From contig CM077166.1 in assembly GCA_039583875.1 (NCBI GenBank), positions 81,156,564 through 81,220,563 on the forward strand: a stretch of 64,000 nt of DNA. Reading direction: 5' to 3'. The DNA is from Platanthera guangdongensis. Lineage: Eukaryota > Streptophyta > Magnoliopsida > Asparagales > Orchidaceae. Of this stretch, positions 54,253 through 64,000 are shown piece after piece (position 1 is the stretch's first letter; each line of letters begins with the position of its first letter). The position numbers were made by a program, and so were the translations under genes. Below the pieces are notes generated by a model. The model was not told the origin of the DNA and made no database searches. It saw nothing but the letters and a program-made list of their open reading frames with translations.

Positions 54253-56228
54253 TCATCTCGGCGGTAATACTCTACTCACAATATAATTTACTATGTCTGC
54301 ATACCATGGACTACTTTCTGATACTGCTAACATACTTTCATCAGGAAAATTTTCCTTAATTCCTATTTCTTTATCTTTCTCCTCAACTTGCACTAACCTA
54401 GACAGATGATCTGCTACTGGATTTTCTGCCCCTTTCATAACTTTAATTTCAAGATCAAATTCTTATAATAGCAAAATCCATCTTATAAGCCTAGGCTTGG
54501 CATCTTTCTTATCTACCAAATACCTTATTGCAGCATGATCTGTATAAACTATAACTTTTGAGTTAATCAAATAAGAGCGGAATTTATCAAATGCGAATAC
54601 TACCGATAATAATTCCTTCTCCGTGGTTGTATAGTTTATTTGTTCTTCATTTAAAGTCTTACTTGCATAGTAAATGGTATGAAACATTTTATTATGCGCT
54701 TGCCCTAGAACTGCCCCTAGAGCATGATTACTAGCGTCACACATCAGAATGAATGGTAGATTCCAATCAGGAGCTATTACAATAGGTGATGAAATCAGAC
54801 TTTTCTTTAATGTGTTGAAAGACTTGAGACATGATTGATCAAAATTAAAAGCCGTGTCTTTTTCAAGGAGATGGCTAAGAGGCTTAGATATTGCAGAAAA
54901 ATTCTTTATAAACTTCCTATAGAAACCCGCATACCCTAGAAAGCTTCTAATACCTTTAATATTTGTAGGGGGTGGAAGTTTCTCAATTACTTCTATTTTT
55001 GAACGATCTACTTCTAGACCCCTATTGGAGATTTTATGACCTAGGACTATGCCTTCTCTTGCCATGAAGTGACACTTTTCCCAATTTAAGACTAAATTGA
55101 TTTGCATACACCTTTCCAAAACCTTTTTTAAAGATTCCAAACACTCATCAAAAGACTTGCCAAATACGGAAAAATCATCCATACAAATTTCAATTCCCAC
55201 ATCCATCAGATCAGAAAAAATAGAAACCATACAGCGCTGAAATGTAGCAGGAGCATTACATAACCTAAAGGGCATTTTGTGAAATGCAAATGTACCATAA
55301 GGGCAAGTGAAAGTGGTCTTTTCTTGATCTTCAGGGGCAACCATTATTTGATTATAACCTGAATACCGTTTAAGAAATAGAAATATTCATTCCCTGCCAA
55401 CTTATCTAACACTTGATCTATGAATGGAAGAGGGAAGTGATCTTTCCTAGTCGATTGATTTAACTTTCTATAATCCATGCATATACGCCATCCAGTCACT
55501 GTGCTTGTAGGAATCAATTCGTTATTCTCGTTTTTAACTATGGTCATCCCTCCCTTCTTCGGCACGCATTGGACTGGACTGACCCATTTACTATCAGAAA
55601 TGGGATAAATAATTACAGCGTCTAACCATTTAATAATTTCTTTTTTAACTACCTCCTTCATCGGAGGGCTAAGTCTTCTTTGATGTTCAATGGAGGTCTT
55701 CGAATCATCTTCCAATAATATCTTATGCATATATATAGTGGGACTAATGCCTTGTATGTCGGCAATAGTCCACCTCATAGCCCCTTTGTAATTCTTAAGG
55801 ACTTCTAACAATTCATCTTCCTTACTCTGCTCTAAGGATGCATCAATTATTATCGGCAAATTTTTATCTTCTCCTAAAAAAGCACACTTTAGATTGTTGG
55901 GTAAAGGTTTTAATTCCAATTGAGGTGGTTCCATAATAGATGGTTTCAGAATTTTAGTTTCACTTGATCTCTCAAGTGCTTCAACATTCATATATGTTCT
56001 ACACCTTTCACTAGCATTAAAAACTTTAGCTAATTTACTATATTCTTCTTCCTCGTTCCACTCTTCATTATTAAGGAGTGCTAGCAATGTTTTCTCCCAA
56101 TGATCATTCTGTTTAAAAGCTTTACTGGGAATATCTATGTTATCAATAGAATGACATTCCTCTTTATCGTTGGGGTATTTAATTACCTTAGGAATATTGA
56201 ACGTTACTTCTTCCTCATTAACTATCAT
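54253..56228 (-). pseudogene. Athila-like reverse transcriptase and RNase H, broken
   Basis: The N-part from 56228 includes an acidic linker, then RT with SKWVSPVQCVPKKGG, WRICMDYRKLNQ and FPLPFIDQVLDKLAG. A one-base shift near 55360 changes frame at the block that normally holds the first catalytic Asp. RT continues with [13 protein letters not shown] and the catalytic CMDDFSVFG. RNase [42 protein letters not shown]. The end ENPVADHLSRLVQ lies in another frame at 54438-54253. Confidence 0.88.
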
Positions 56229-56264
56229 GGTAAGCTCTCCTTTTTGAACGTCAATAAGAGTCCT

Positions 56265-56528
56265 TCATGTAGCCTGGAAAGGTCTACCAAGAATGATAGG
56301 CACATCCCTATCCTCTTCCATATCCAGAACAACGAAGTCTGCAGGAAAAATAAATTTCTCGACCTTAACTAAAACATCTTCAACTATACCTTTAGGGAAC
56401 GCTAACGTCCTATCAGCTAACTGAAGGGTTAAAGAAGTAGGAGCTATCTCTCCAAGGCCTAATGTATTATAAATAGAGAGCGACATGAGATTGATACTAG
56501 CCCCTAAGTCACATAAAGCCCTACTCAT
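56265..56528 (-). pseudogene. Athila-like protease
   Basis: [17 protein letters not shown] keeps an Athila-type active-site segment with Leu in place of the usual Thr/Ser after Asp. LGRPF is near its end. A stop (TGA) at about 56265 separates it from RT. It is continuous in frame with the sequence upstream after a TAA near 56598. Confidence 0.75.
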
Positions 56529-56597
56529 AAATTTAACACCTATGGAACAGGGTATGGTAAAGCTTCCTGGGTCTTTTAATTTAGGGGGTAGTTTCTT

Positions 56598-58284
56598 TTA
56601 TAGAATAGCACTACATTCCTCAGTTAATGCCACTACTTCCTTTTCAGCAAATTTTCTCTTTCTAGAGAGAATATCCTTCATGAATTTTGCATAACTCGAC
56701 ATCTGCTCTATAGCTTCCGCAAAAGGGATATTTATCGTCAACTTCTTAAAACTTTCCATGAATTTTTGGAATTGTGCATCAAGCCTTGTCTTAGTGAGCC
56801 TAGATGGAAAAGGCGGAGGTGGATAGACTTTTCTTTCCTCTTCTAAATCTACAATTTCTACTCCTTTAGCCCTAGGGGCCTCTACCTTTTTCATCGTATC
56901 TTCATGTTCTCTCTTTTCATCATTCTTTAATTTTTCTAGTAACAAGTCCCCACCCGGAATCTTATTCCCACTTCTTAAAGTAACAGAGTTACATTGGCTA
57001 GATGACTCATCTCTTTTTGGATTAGGAGTGGTATCGGCGGGTAATGTTCCAGCCAGCCTTAGGTTTAATGCATTAGCAATCTGTCCCATAGAATTCTCTA
57101 GTGATCTAAGAGATGATTCTATCCCTACTACCCTTGCATCATTCTTTTGGAATATTTCTAAAATTACTTCATCTGTTAATTTTCTTGAATTTCCATGATT
57201 GCTTTGTGGAATATGATTAAATTCGGGTGGATGATTAACATTTTGATTATTTCTCCATGAAAAGTTAGGGTGGTTCCGCCACTCAGGATTGTAATGATTT
57301 GGAAGAATATGATCTCTTTGGCCACCTATATAGTTGGCTTCTTCAAAAACTTGATTCAATTGTTCTATGGTGAAGGAGATGTTAGGATTGGGCAATTGAA
57401 TGCTACTAATTGATGGCATTACTGTATTTTGACTTAAGGAATCTAAGCGTTTGTTTATCATATTAAACTGTGAAGCCATCTGTGCGGCTAACAAAGTGAT
57501 TTGATCAACAAGATGGACTCCCATTGGATTGTTATTCCCTTGTCTCTCAAAAGATTGGTAGTTGTTAGAAGTAAGATCTTCAAGGATATCATAAGCATCC
57601 TCGGGATACTTTTTCATCAATGACCCCCCCCCCCCCCCCCCCCGCAGCACCATCTACTAAGATCATGGTAGCCGTCTATAACCCATTATAGAATGTGGAT
57701 ACCTGTTGGTGTTGTTGTAACCCATGATGCAGACATCTTCTCAACAACTCCTTAAAACGCTCCCAAGCGTCGTAAAGAGTTTCTCCGTGATTTTGCATAA
57801 AAGTGGTGATGTCTCTAATCAACTTAACGGTTTTAGAGGGAGGGAAATATTTGTTTAAAAATTTCTCTGCTAACTGCTCCCAAGTGGATATAGAACCATG
57901 TGGTAACGAGTTAAGCCAATCTTTAGCTTTTCCTTCTAAGGAGAATGGAAATAACATTAGCTGAATTGCGTCACTTGAGCCCCCATTTAGTTTATACATA
58001 TCACAAATTTCTAAGAATGTCCTTAGATGAGAATTAGCATCTTCATTGTTAAGACCCCCAAATTTGTTATGTTGAATTAGCTACATAATAGTGGAGTCAA
58101 TTTTAAAATTATTAGCGGTTATGGTAGGTCGGGCTATGCTAAAATGCAACCCTCCTCGCACGGGTGTGTTATAGTCTCGACAAGTCATTCTAGGAACATT
58201 TGGTTGAACATTTTGGTCAACTTGCCCATTAGGTTCTACTTGCTCCTCATTGTTAACCACATTATTATGCTCGTTACCCTCCAT
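56598..58284 (-). pseudogene. Athila-like gag, broken
   Basis: The N-part 58284-58081 ends at a TAG. The capsid region 57999-57676 carries PFSLEGKAKDWLNSLP, WEQLAEKFLNKYFPPSK and LYDAWERFKELLRRCLHHG. A run of 20 G (minus strand, 57624-57643) destroys the frame. The remaining 350 codons include LAAQMASQFNMINKRL, a YPPPPFPSRL stretch and FAEAIEQMSSYAKFMKDIL, typical of the gag-protease linker in Athila. Confidence 0.85.
57624..57643. repeat. (C)20 homopolymer in Athila-like gag
   Basis: Twenty consecutive C on the plus strand. Similar runs of 16 and 12 C lie at 10240-10255 and 11007-11018 in element B. Such runs are error-prone in sequencing and replication. Confidence 0.85.
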
Positions 58285-58495
58285 CTCAAGATTAATAGTA
58301 TTGTTATTTCTCAGATTTCTTCTATTCAGCCTACAAGTTTTCTCGATTTCAGAATTCAGTGGTAATATTTCAGTGTTTCAATATCTGTACATACACCGAT
58401 GTACAATAGTTAACGAGTAAAAATGACAACAATACTTGAACTCAAATTACTCAGAATTACTAATATCACAAGATAATACTTAGAAGAAAACTTGT

Positions 58496-58515
58496 CCCAG
58501 ACAATGGTGCCAGAA
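58496..58515 (-). promoter_or_regulatory. Primer binding site of Athila-like element
   Basis: On the minus strand TGGCACCATTGTCTGGGA, a decayed form of the TGGCGCCGTTGCCGGGGA site matching tRNA-Asp that Athila-type elements use. Confidence 0.65.
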
Positions 58516-58519
58516 AACT

Positions 58520-59253
58520 TGATGCGCGCTTTGTCGTGTAAATATATAAGTGATATGCAAGTGTACGTGTCGCGTCAAGTAACAAAATGGAAAGTAGAGT
58601 GTCGAACCCACAGAGACAAATGTTTTTCCTCCGCTTATGAGTACTAGTAATGATCTTTTCTTATAAGTCGAGCAAAATCACAAGGTTTTAAGAGTAAGTA
58701 AACTAAATAACAAAACTAAATAACGAATCTAAATTAGGATGAGAATATAATGATGAGAATTACGAGTCTCATATGTTGATCCCTAATCTTAGTTTGCCTT
58801 TTTGTGAAGAGAAATACAATTGAGTTCAACCCAGTTTTTATCTTGTGGAAATCCTAAACTCGCGATGAGCATCTCTCGATTTCATCATCGCACTATGCAA
58901 ATTTAGTGAGTAGCTTTAAATCAAGACTACATAAGTAAACATACGTATAAAAATATGGATCTTAACTCCACAACTAGAATGATAGTGATACGCTAAATCA
59001 TATGTAGCCAAATTAAATTCTCGAGACTTATGAACGCAGCTCTCGCATATAGAATGCAGTATGAAGCACTAGATGGTAATTTCTTAACCTCGTCACTGAA
59101 GAAGAGAATGAAATTTAAGATACAAACCAGATTTAACTCAATTGTTCATGTAAACATTAAAGCAAACATCGATTAGTTCACAACATATAAAACTCGCAAG
59201 TGAATTAGTTCATCATAGTCAAAAGTATGAGAAATCGGAGCGAGGATTCAACA
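58520..59253 (-). repeat. 5' LTR of Athila-like element (boundary tentative)
   Basis: It starts TGATGCGCGC next to the primer site and is proposed to end GATTCAACA at 59253 (TGTTGAATC on the minus strand). No second copy exists in the window, so the far boundary rests on the TG...CA rule only. Confidence 0.5.
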
Positions 59254-59352
59254 AACATGATGAATATGTAACGCCCCTAGCCGATCCAACGTGACAGCGT
59301 CACGGCTCCGCTCTAGGCGACGCTACCGGGCTGCAGCCCAAGCACCCCAACC
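59254..59352. other. Short sliver between two elements
   Basis: Includes TGTAACGCCCCTAGCC at 59267, which resembles the start of a Ty3/gypsy LTR of the TGTAACACCCC type. It is otherwise unrecognised GC-rich sequence cut by element E. Confidence 0.4.
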
Positions 59353-60971
59353 TGAAAGTCCACCTAGTGTCGGCTGTGTGCACCTATGGGGGGGATAGGT
59401 GACGTGTGGTTCTTTTGCGGAATTTACAGATGTACCTGCACAATAAAAACAACAAACACAGCACACAGAAAACACAGCAAATTTATAGTGGTTCCCCGAC
59501 TTGGGTACATCCACTTTCCCCCTTCGACCTATCTCCCCAACAAGGGACGACTCGGTCACTTCACCAACGGGATTGAAATCCAATCCCTTCACTAACGGAA
59601 GGAGCCCTTCCACACGTGAGAGTCAACACTCTCACAAATCGGGTTGCACCCAACCCTTACAACACGGAACTAAAGTTCCTTTACAATGAAATAAAAGTAG
59701 AATGTACACGTGATACAAACTTCTCTTGGAGACACCGGTGTTCCTCTTTGTTCGACGACGTGTTCTTGAAGTCGATGAAGAGTCTACGACCTTGGTCTCT
59801 CTTGGAGAAGATCTCCCCGGAACCGGCGGCGGCACACGAGCGGCGGCTAGCTTCGGGATCGGCGGCTACGATGAAGAGCAGCTGCTGAACTTGGAGATCC
59901 AAACTTCGTTGCGAAGCAAGCTAGGTCTACCAACGGTCACTCTAGGATCAGTCGTCTCGATCGATTCGGACGGGGGAGTTTTTCCCGGTCAACGAATCGA
60001 GAGACAAGAGATCTCCGGATAGACGCGTGAGACACAAGCCTTGCTAAGCTTCTGTCACCGGAGATCGGGAAGAAGAGCGATCAGCAGCGGCGACCACTTG
60101 ATGCGAGCGGCGGCGGCGGAGCGGAGCGAGTTCGCGGATTTAGGGTTACGTGCTCGGCCTCTTTCTCCGTGGATTTACTGTTCAAAAATACCTGTGTATA
60201 AATACTGTAGGATTCTCAAATATGACTGTTTGAGGGACCCACAAATGAAATCCCCAAAATCCGGTTCAAACAAATCCAGAAGCAGAATCCGGTTCAGCAG
60301 CATTCTGAGAAAACGCCAAGTAAAAATCGGCGAGAATAGCAAACGATTCTCGACGAATCGGCGAGAATCATCAAGTGATTCTCGACGATTCGTCGAGAAT
60401 CGTTTGTGATTCTCGTCGAATCACTTGTCGATTCTCAACGAATTTCACTTTACACATGGGCTGCTTGACCACTGGTTCGGCGGGAATCACAAGTGATTCT
60501 CGCCGAATCTTACTTGGCACCGTCTTGAGATGGCCAAAAGGAGTCGGCGGGAATCACTAATGATTCTCGTCGATTCGGCGAGAATCACTAGTGATTCTCG
60601 CCGAATCGGCGAGAATCACTTGGTGATTCTCGTCGAATTTGCCTTGGAAGATTTTTCGTCTTCCACCCCAGGAGCTGCTCCTTGATCCTCCATGCTCCTT
60701 GTCTTCTCTTGCATATGAGCGGCCCTGTGCTTGAAAATAAGTGCACTCCAATAGAGAGAGTACACGTAGGCCAACACACTGATCTGCTCAACGAGGGATT
60801 ACGTCGTGCAGACCCGTGTATATTGACCTACTGCACCCTGACATTGGTGTGCACTTAGCGTGGAGAAACTACAAGCACAACTGGAAATGTTTCATCAAAT
60901 ACATTGTGAATTCATCTTAGCTTGACAGGGGCTTCCTCAAATCTAGGTAATCGTGGATACAATACCCAACA
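59353..60971 (-). repeat. 3' LTR of element E
   Basis: 1619 bp, TGAAAGTCCACC to ATACCCAACA. It contains an inverted-motif array (60318-60650) and a possible TATA box TATTTATA (minus, 60197-60204) downstream of it. Short ORFs inside are judged spurious. Confidence 0.88.
60318..60650. repeat. Array of CGGCGAGAATC / GATTCTCGCCG inverted motifs in E LTR
   Basis: At least ten copies of (C)G(G/A)(C/T)GAGAATC or its complement, often paired head to head as CGAGAATCAC-TAGTGATTCTCG hairpins. They include a perfect 38-bp palindrome at 60571-60608. The motif differs from that of element C but has the same place in U3. Confidence 0.92.
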
Positions 60972-61229
60972 ATCTCCCCCTATTTGACGAAGCCAAAACC
61001 CTACTAGCTAAGATGAATAACACCTATCAAATAATAATAATAGCATTTAAAGATTAAATATGCGACACAAGGGAATATATGCAATCAGAACAGGACTTGA
61101 GTCATTCACACATTCAAGTATATATATATGTACCAAGAGAAATATATTCACATGAAAGTCAGAATTGTTCACACGACAGTAATAATTGTTAAATGTTCTT
61201 AATACACCGTGACCAGCTATAATATAATG
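60972..61229 (-). promoter_or_regulatory. Polypurine tract and 3' noncoding region of E
   Basis: AAATAGGGGGAGAT (minus) directly abuts the LTR at 60972-60985 and is identical to that of element C. The rest is AT-rich without a gene. Confidence 0.7.
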
Positions 61230-63563
61230 ACTATTTGTCCTTAGCTCCGTCACCCTTAAGAGTTTGCGCCAAGTACTTTTTGCTCTGCCTTTCCATGTAT
61301 TCCTTGGGCTTTGGGTAGTACCTAGGAGGAGCAACTTTGTCTGGATCCTTGTTGTTTCTGAAGAAAATGTTGCGTTTCGCTTCAAATGCTTTGTGTGTCT
61401 CCCATTCATACTGGCTATATGCTTCATTTCGATTTATCTCTCCTCTTTCTTGCAGCCGGAAGGTGTCTAGGATGATGTTCCTTGAGACTGGGCTCCACCT
61501 TTCGTTTTTACCTCCTCCTCACTTAGTCTGATCCTCTTTTGAGTTGGTGTGTCCTTTGATGTCCCTTCCTGAATTTTCCTCTTTCCCCTTGCTTTAGCTA
61601 AGGCCTCCTGGTCAAACATGCTTCTCAGCTTAGATTTGGAGATGGCCCTAGCGTCAGCTTCATCAGTGAAAATATCAGCAGCACTTGTACTTACATTCTC
61701 AGCAATATGTACTTCCTCGGCAGCCGTAGAAGTCTCAGGAGCCTGAACACCGGCAGGTTGGTCAGGTAGGACGACTCCTAACGTGCCCAGTGCCTGTTGT
61801 AGCATCCACCAGCAACTCTCATAGACGTAGTTGCTTGATTTCACAAAGTTTGCATCCATGCTTTTCTGGAGCTCAGCCATCTTAGCGATATACTCCTTCT
61901 CCCCCTTTTTGGCTTCTTCAGCTATGCAATTGGCATATGAGTGCAAGGAGTCATCAATGTGCTTAGTTGTCTTGCTGAATTCAGTGACTAGGGCCTGCTG
62001 ATTTGCATTTAAAGTGACCATGTTGCCATCAAATTTCTGAATATTGTTGGCCACAACGTGTGCGTTCTGATTGACAACAGCCAGAGTATCAGTAGTCTTT
62101 TTCAAGCCGGCCATTAACAGTGTGACAGCTTCGCCGGCCGCAGTATACTTTTCTTCAAACTTCTTCTCCATCATATCCAGTTTGTGGTTGATTGCCACCA
62201 TATTCTTCAGCATGAGATCTTCAGAAGTCTTAATCTCTTGCAGCATTGTTTTCTGAGCTTTATCAAAAGAGGTTTTAAGCTCATTCACGATACCCTGAAT
62301 TATATGTACAGTGTGAATGGCTAGGTCATCTCGTAGTGGAATACCCGGAGGCACTTCTTGGCCTTGTTCTGGCTCGGCCGCAGAAGCATCAGTAGAGCTG
62401 GATACAATCACAGCCTCTATGGGAGGAATGTTGGTGGCCTCATTTACCTCCCCCTCCACTGGTGCAGACTTATCAGTAGGAGGTTCATCAGTATCTGGAG
62501 ATTCAACCACTTCATGGCCCTCACTGACCTCGTCCTCTCCGTCCTCATCCAAAAACTCATCCATATCAGCATCTTCTTCCACTTCTTGATCAGCAGAGTC
62601 CAGTGTTTCAGCTTCAGTTCCGAGAGTGTGTCTGTTCAGGACCTCCTCATCCTCCAACCCAGGTTCACTTTCTGCATTAACTTCGGCCACCGCATCCCTG
62701 GCCACCTGGGAGATGTCAGATATTATATCCATCTGAGAGGGTAGAGTCTCCCCCTCGATTCCTGCAGTCAGGGTATCAGGAATTTCACGGGGGGAGGATG
62801 CTGGAGATACTTCCTCTTGCTCTTCCACAGCCGGCTGCCCGATGCGCCGCTCCCATCGATCAAATACAGTAGCATCCATCTTTTTCAAGTAATGTAGAGG
62901 AACTCCTTTGCTCATGTCGAATTTATCTCCGTTGAGCTGGTTGAGATATAGACTGATGATGCGGCCGAAGCTCGGAGTGCCCAGAGTGTCCTTGATCTTT
63001 TGAAACATCAACTCTCCCCAGTTGAACCTCTTTCTGCAGACCACGGCTATGAGAATTTTGAACATATCTCCGGAGATATGATCATGGGAGCCTGGCTTAC
63101 AGATGAGTACTTTTCCTATGATGTCGGATAGGAGCTTCCCTTCTTCATTCATCTCTTTTCGTTTTACTGATCGTGTGCCTCTGGGTAGACCGCAGAACAG
63201 GAGGGTTCTGGCTTTGTCCTCGTCCTCCAAATAGTCTTCCTGCTCCGCACTTGAGAGCTGCAGGTAGCGAGTTAGCTTACCGGCAGACATCTTGACCTTA
63301 GTCCCCGCCACCTTGCTCTTGATGATGGAGTCTCGGTTTCGAAGCCTTGCTGTAGAAAAGAACTCCAGCACTTCTTTATCTAAGACTTTGCAAGGATGCT
63401 CCAATATGAAGGTTAGCCCGGCTTCTTCCAGCATGAGAACGATGTTCCGGAACTCGTCCGAGGCATGAGAAAAACCAGTGCGAACCAGTTCGCAACCAGA
63501 AATCAAACTTGCGGTCATTCTTGGGGCCATTGAGGATCTAGAAAGAAGCCCGACTCCAAGCAT
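61230..63563 (-). pseudogene. E env-like accessory ORF, frameshifted near its C-terminus
   Basis: The frame is open for 698 codons from 63563; ATG at 63530 is an alternative start. It aligns in layout with the C env-like ORF: FRNIVLMLEEAGLTFILEHPC, VVCRKRFNWGELMFQKIKDTLG and GVPLHYLKKMDATVFDRWE in the N-domain. A long acidic/Pro/Ser stretch and coiled-coil-like segments (LKTSFDKAQKTMLQEIKTS) follow. The frame ends early at about 61467. Homology to the C tail (ILDTFRLQE, PPRYYPKPKEYMERQ) continues in the next frame to about 61230, so one base was gained or lost near 61500. No clear signal peptide or membrane helix is visible. Confidence 0.8.
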
Positions 63564-64000
63564 TAGTGTACATTCAAAAAAAAAGAAGGCATCACATGGG
63601 GTTCGGCCTTGGAGCCAGTGAGGAGGAGGTTACCTAAGGGCTTCGGTGGAAGAGAGTTGGTGAGCTTCGGGAAGAGCTTCGGTGGAGGGAAGAGTATCCC
63701 GTGGGATGCGACCTAGTTAGAATCTCACGGGAGCTTCGGGAGTTGGTGAGCTTCGGGAGAAGAAGATCACACACAGAAGCGATTCGACGGCGTCGACGAG
63801 AGCGTCGGAGGGCTGCGGGTGTCGGCGAGTTCGCGGAAGTGCACTTGCGCGAGGAAGGCGAGGGTCGTCCAGAGGTCTCCTGCGCGAGTCGTGAGGAAGG
63901 TGAACAGGCGGAGATTCTTTCGGCGGGATTTATAGGAGTCGTCGGGATTCGGGGGAAGCCGAGCGGCCGCGAGTTCCTTCGACGGGATTCGGCGAGATTT
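63564..64000 (-). promoter_or_regulatory. Promoter region of E env-like ORF with family motif
   Basis: TATA box TATAAAT (minus) is at 63928-63934. Upstream of it, toward 64000, are TCGGGATTCGG, GACGGGATTCGGCGAGATTT and relatives. These are forms of the motif in E's LTR array, and they continue past the window edge. A GAGCTTCGG(G/T) repeat fills 63630-63760. Confidence 0.6.

Larger units (their letters stand above)
53749..59253 (-). mobile_element. Athila-like Ty3/gypsy element, 5' part
   Basis: On the minus strand: LTR (58520-59253), primer site, gag, protease, RT, RNase H and the first part of integrase. It then breaks at the element B target site and resumes at 9466. A decayed aspartate-tRNA type primer site and the [10 protein letters not shown] protease favour Athila. 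Confidence 0.88.
59353..64000 (-). mobile_element. Element E: second SIRE-like copia, 3' portion
   Basis: The LTR (59353-60971), polypurine tract and env-like ORF are in the same order as in C. LTR ends match in type (TGAAAG...ACCCAACA, plus strand), and TTTTGCGGAAT-type blocks are shared, but most of the LTR differs. Pol and the 5' LTR lie beyond the window, so target duplications cannot be tested. Confidence 0.85.

Noticed and set aside
1..64000. tRNA, rRNA or other structural RNA genes
   Set aside because: I saw no cloverleaf or rRNA signature. The only tRNA-related sequences are short primer binding sites.

Overview
The window is plant nuclear DNA, almost certainly from a flowering plant (I cannot name the species). 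It consists almost entirely of LTR retrotransposons nested in one another. Evidence includes plant-type Ty1/copia (SIRE-like) and Ty3/gypsy (Tekay-, Athila- and Tat/Retand-like) polyproteins, LTRs ending TG...CA, 5-bp target duplications, tRNA primer sites and no bacterial-type operons. I see no ordinary host gene. The only candidate outside an element is a broken transposon-protein pseudogene at 6730-7881.

Layout: (1) 1-5250, + strand: decayed Tekay-like Ty3/gypsy element, truncated at both ends. (2) 5251-8649: AT-rich sequence with the pseudogene, a (TA)35 tract and small duplications. (3) 8650-9466 and 53749-59253, - strand: one Athila-like element split inside its integrase by element B. 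(4) 9467-53748, + strand: element B, Tat/Retand-like, with TSD CCAAA on both sides. B's pol is itself split inside RNase H by (5) 13660-45773, - strand: SIRE-like C, arranged LTR-internal-LTR-internal-LTR. Copy C1 of C is interrupted in gag by (6) 23250-31986, - strand: element D, a gag-only Tat/Retand-like element with TSD ACCCT. (7) 59353-64000, - strand: the 3' part of a second SIRE-like element, E. The insertion order is Athila, then B, then C, then D.

The most interesting content is regulatory and accessory. In C, an array of the palindrome TACTCGAGTA sits upstream of the TATA box in every LTR. A second array of the same motif sits upstream of a TATA box that precedes the env-like accessory ORF. 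Element E has the same layout with an unrelated palindromic motif (CGGCGAGAATC and its complement). Elements B and D each carry two accessory genes antisense to gag-pol, each with its own TATA box. The second gene of D is intact and has three exons whose splice phases agree. B and D also show family-specific GC-rich motifs (GAGCTCGGC; CCGCGCGG) in LTR U3 regions and around the accessory-gene promoters. I infer that each family may run an accessory-gene circuit built on a private cis-motif, comparable to the VANC protein/motif system of VANDAL transposons. This is a hypothesis from layout only.

Tandem repeats also occur between pol (or gag) and the antisense genes: a 146-bp dimeric minisatellite in B and a 36-bp repeat in D. 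The two internal copies of C share six nonsense mutations and nearly matching outer target duplications, which points to duplication of one dead insertion by unequal LTR recombination.
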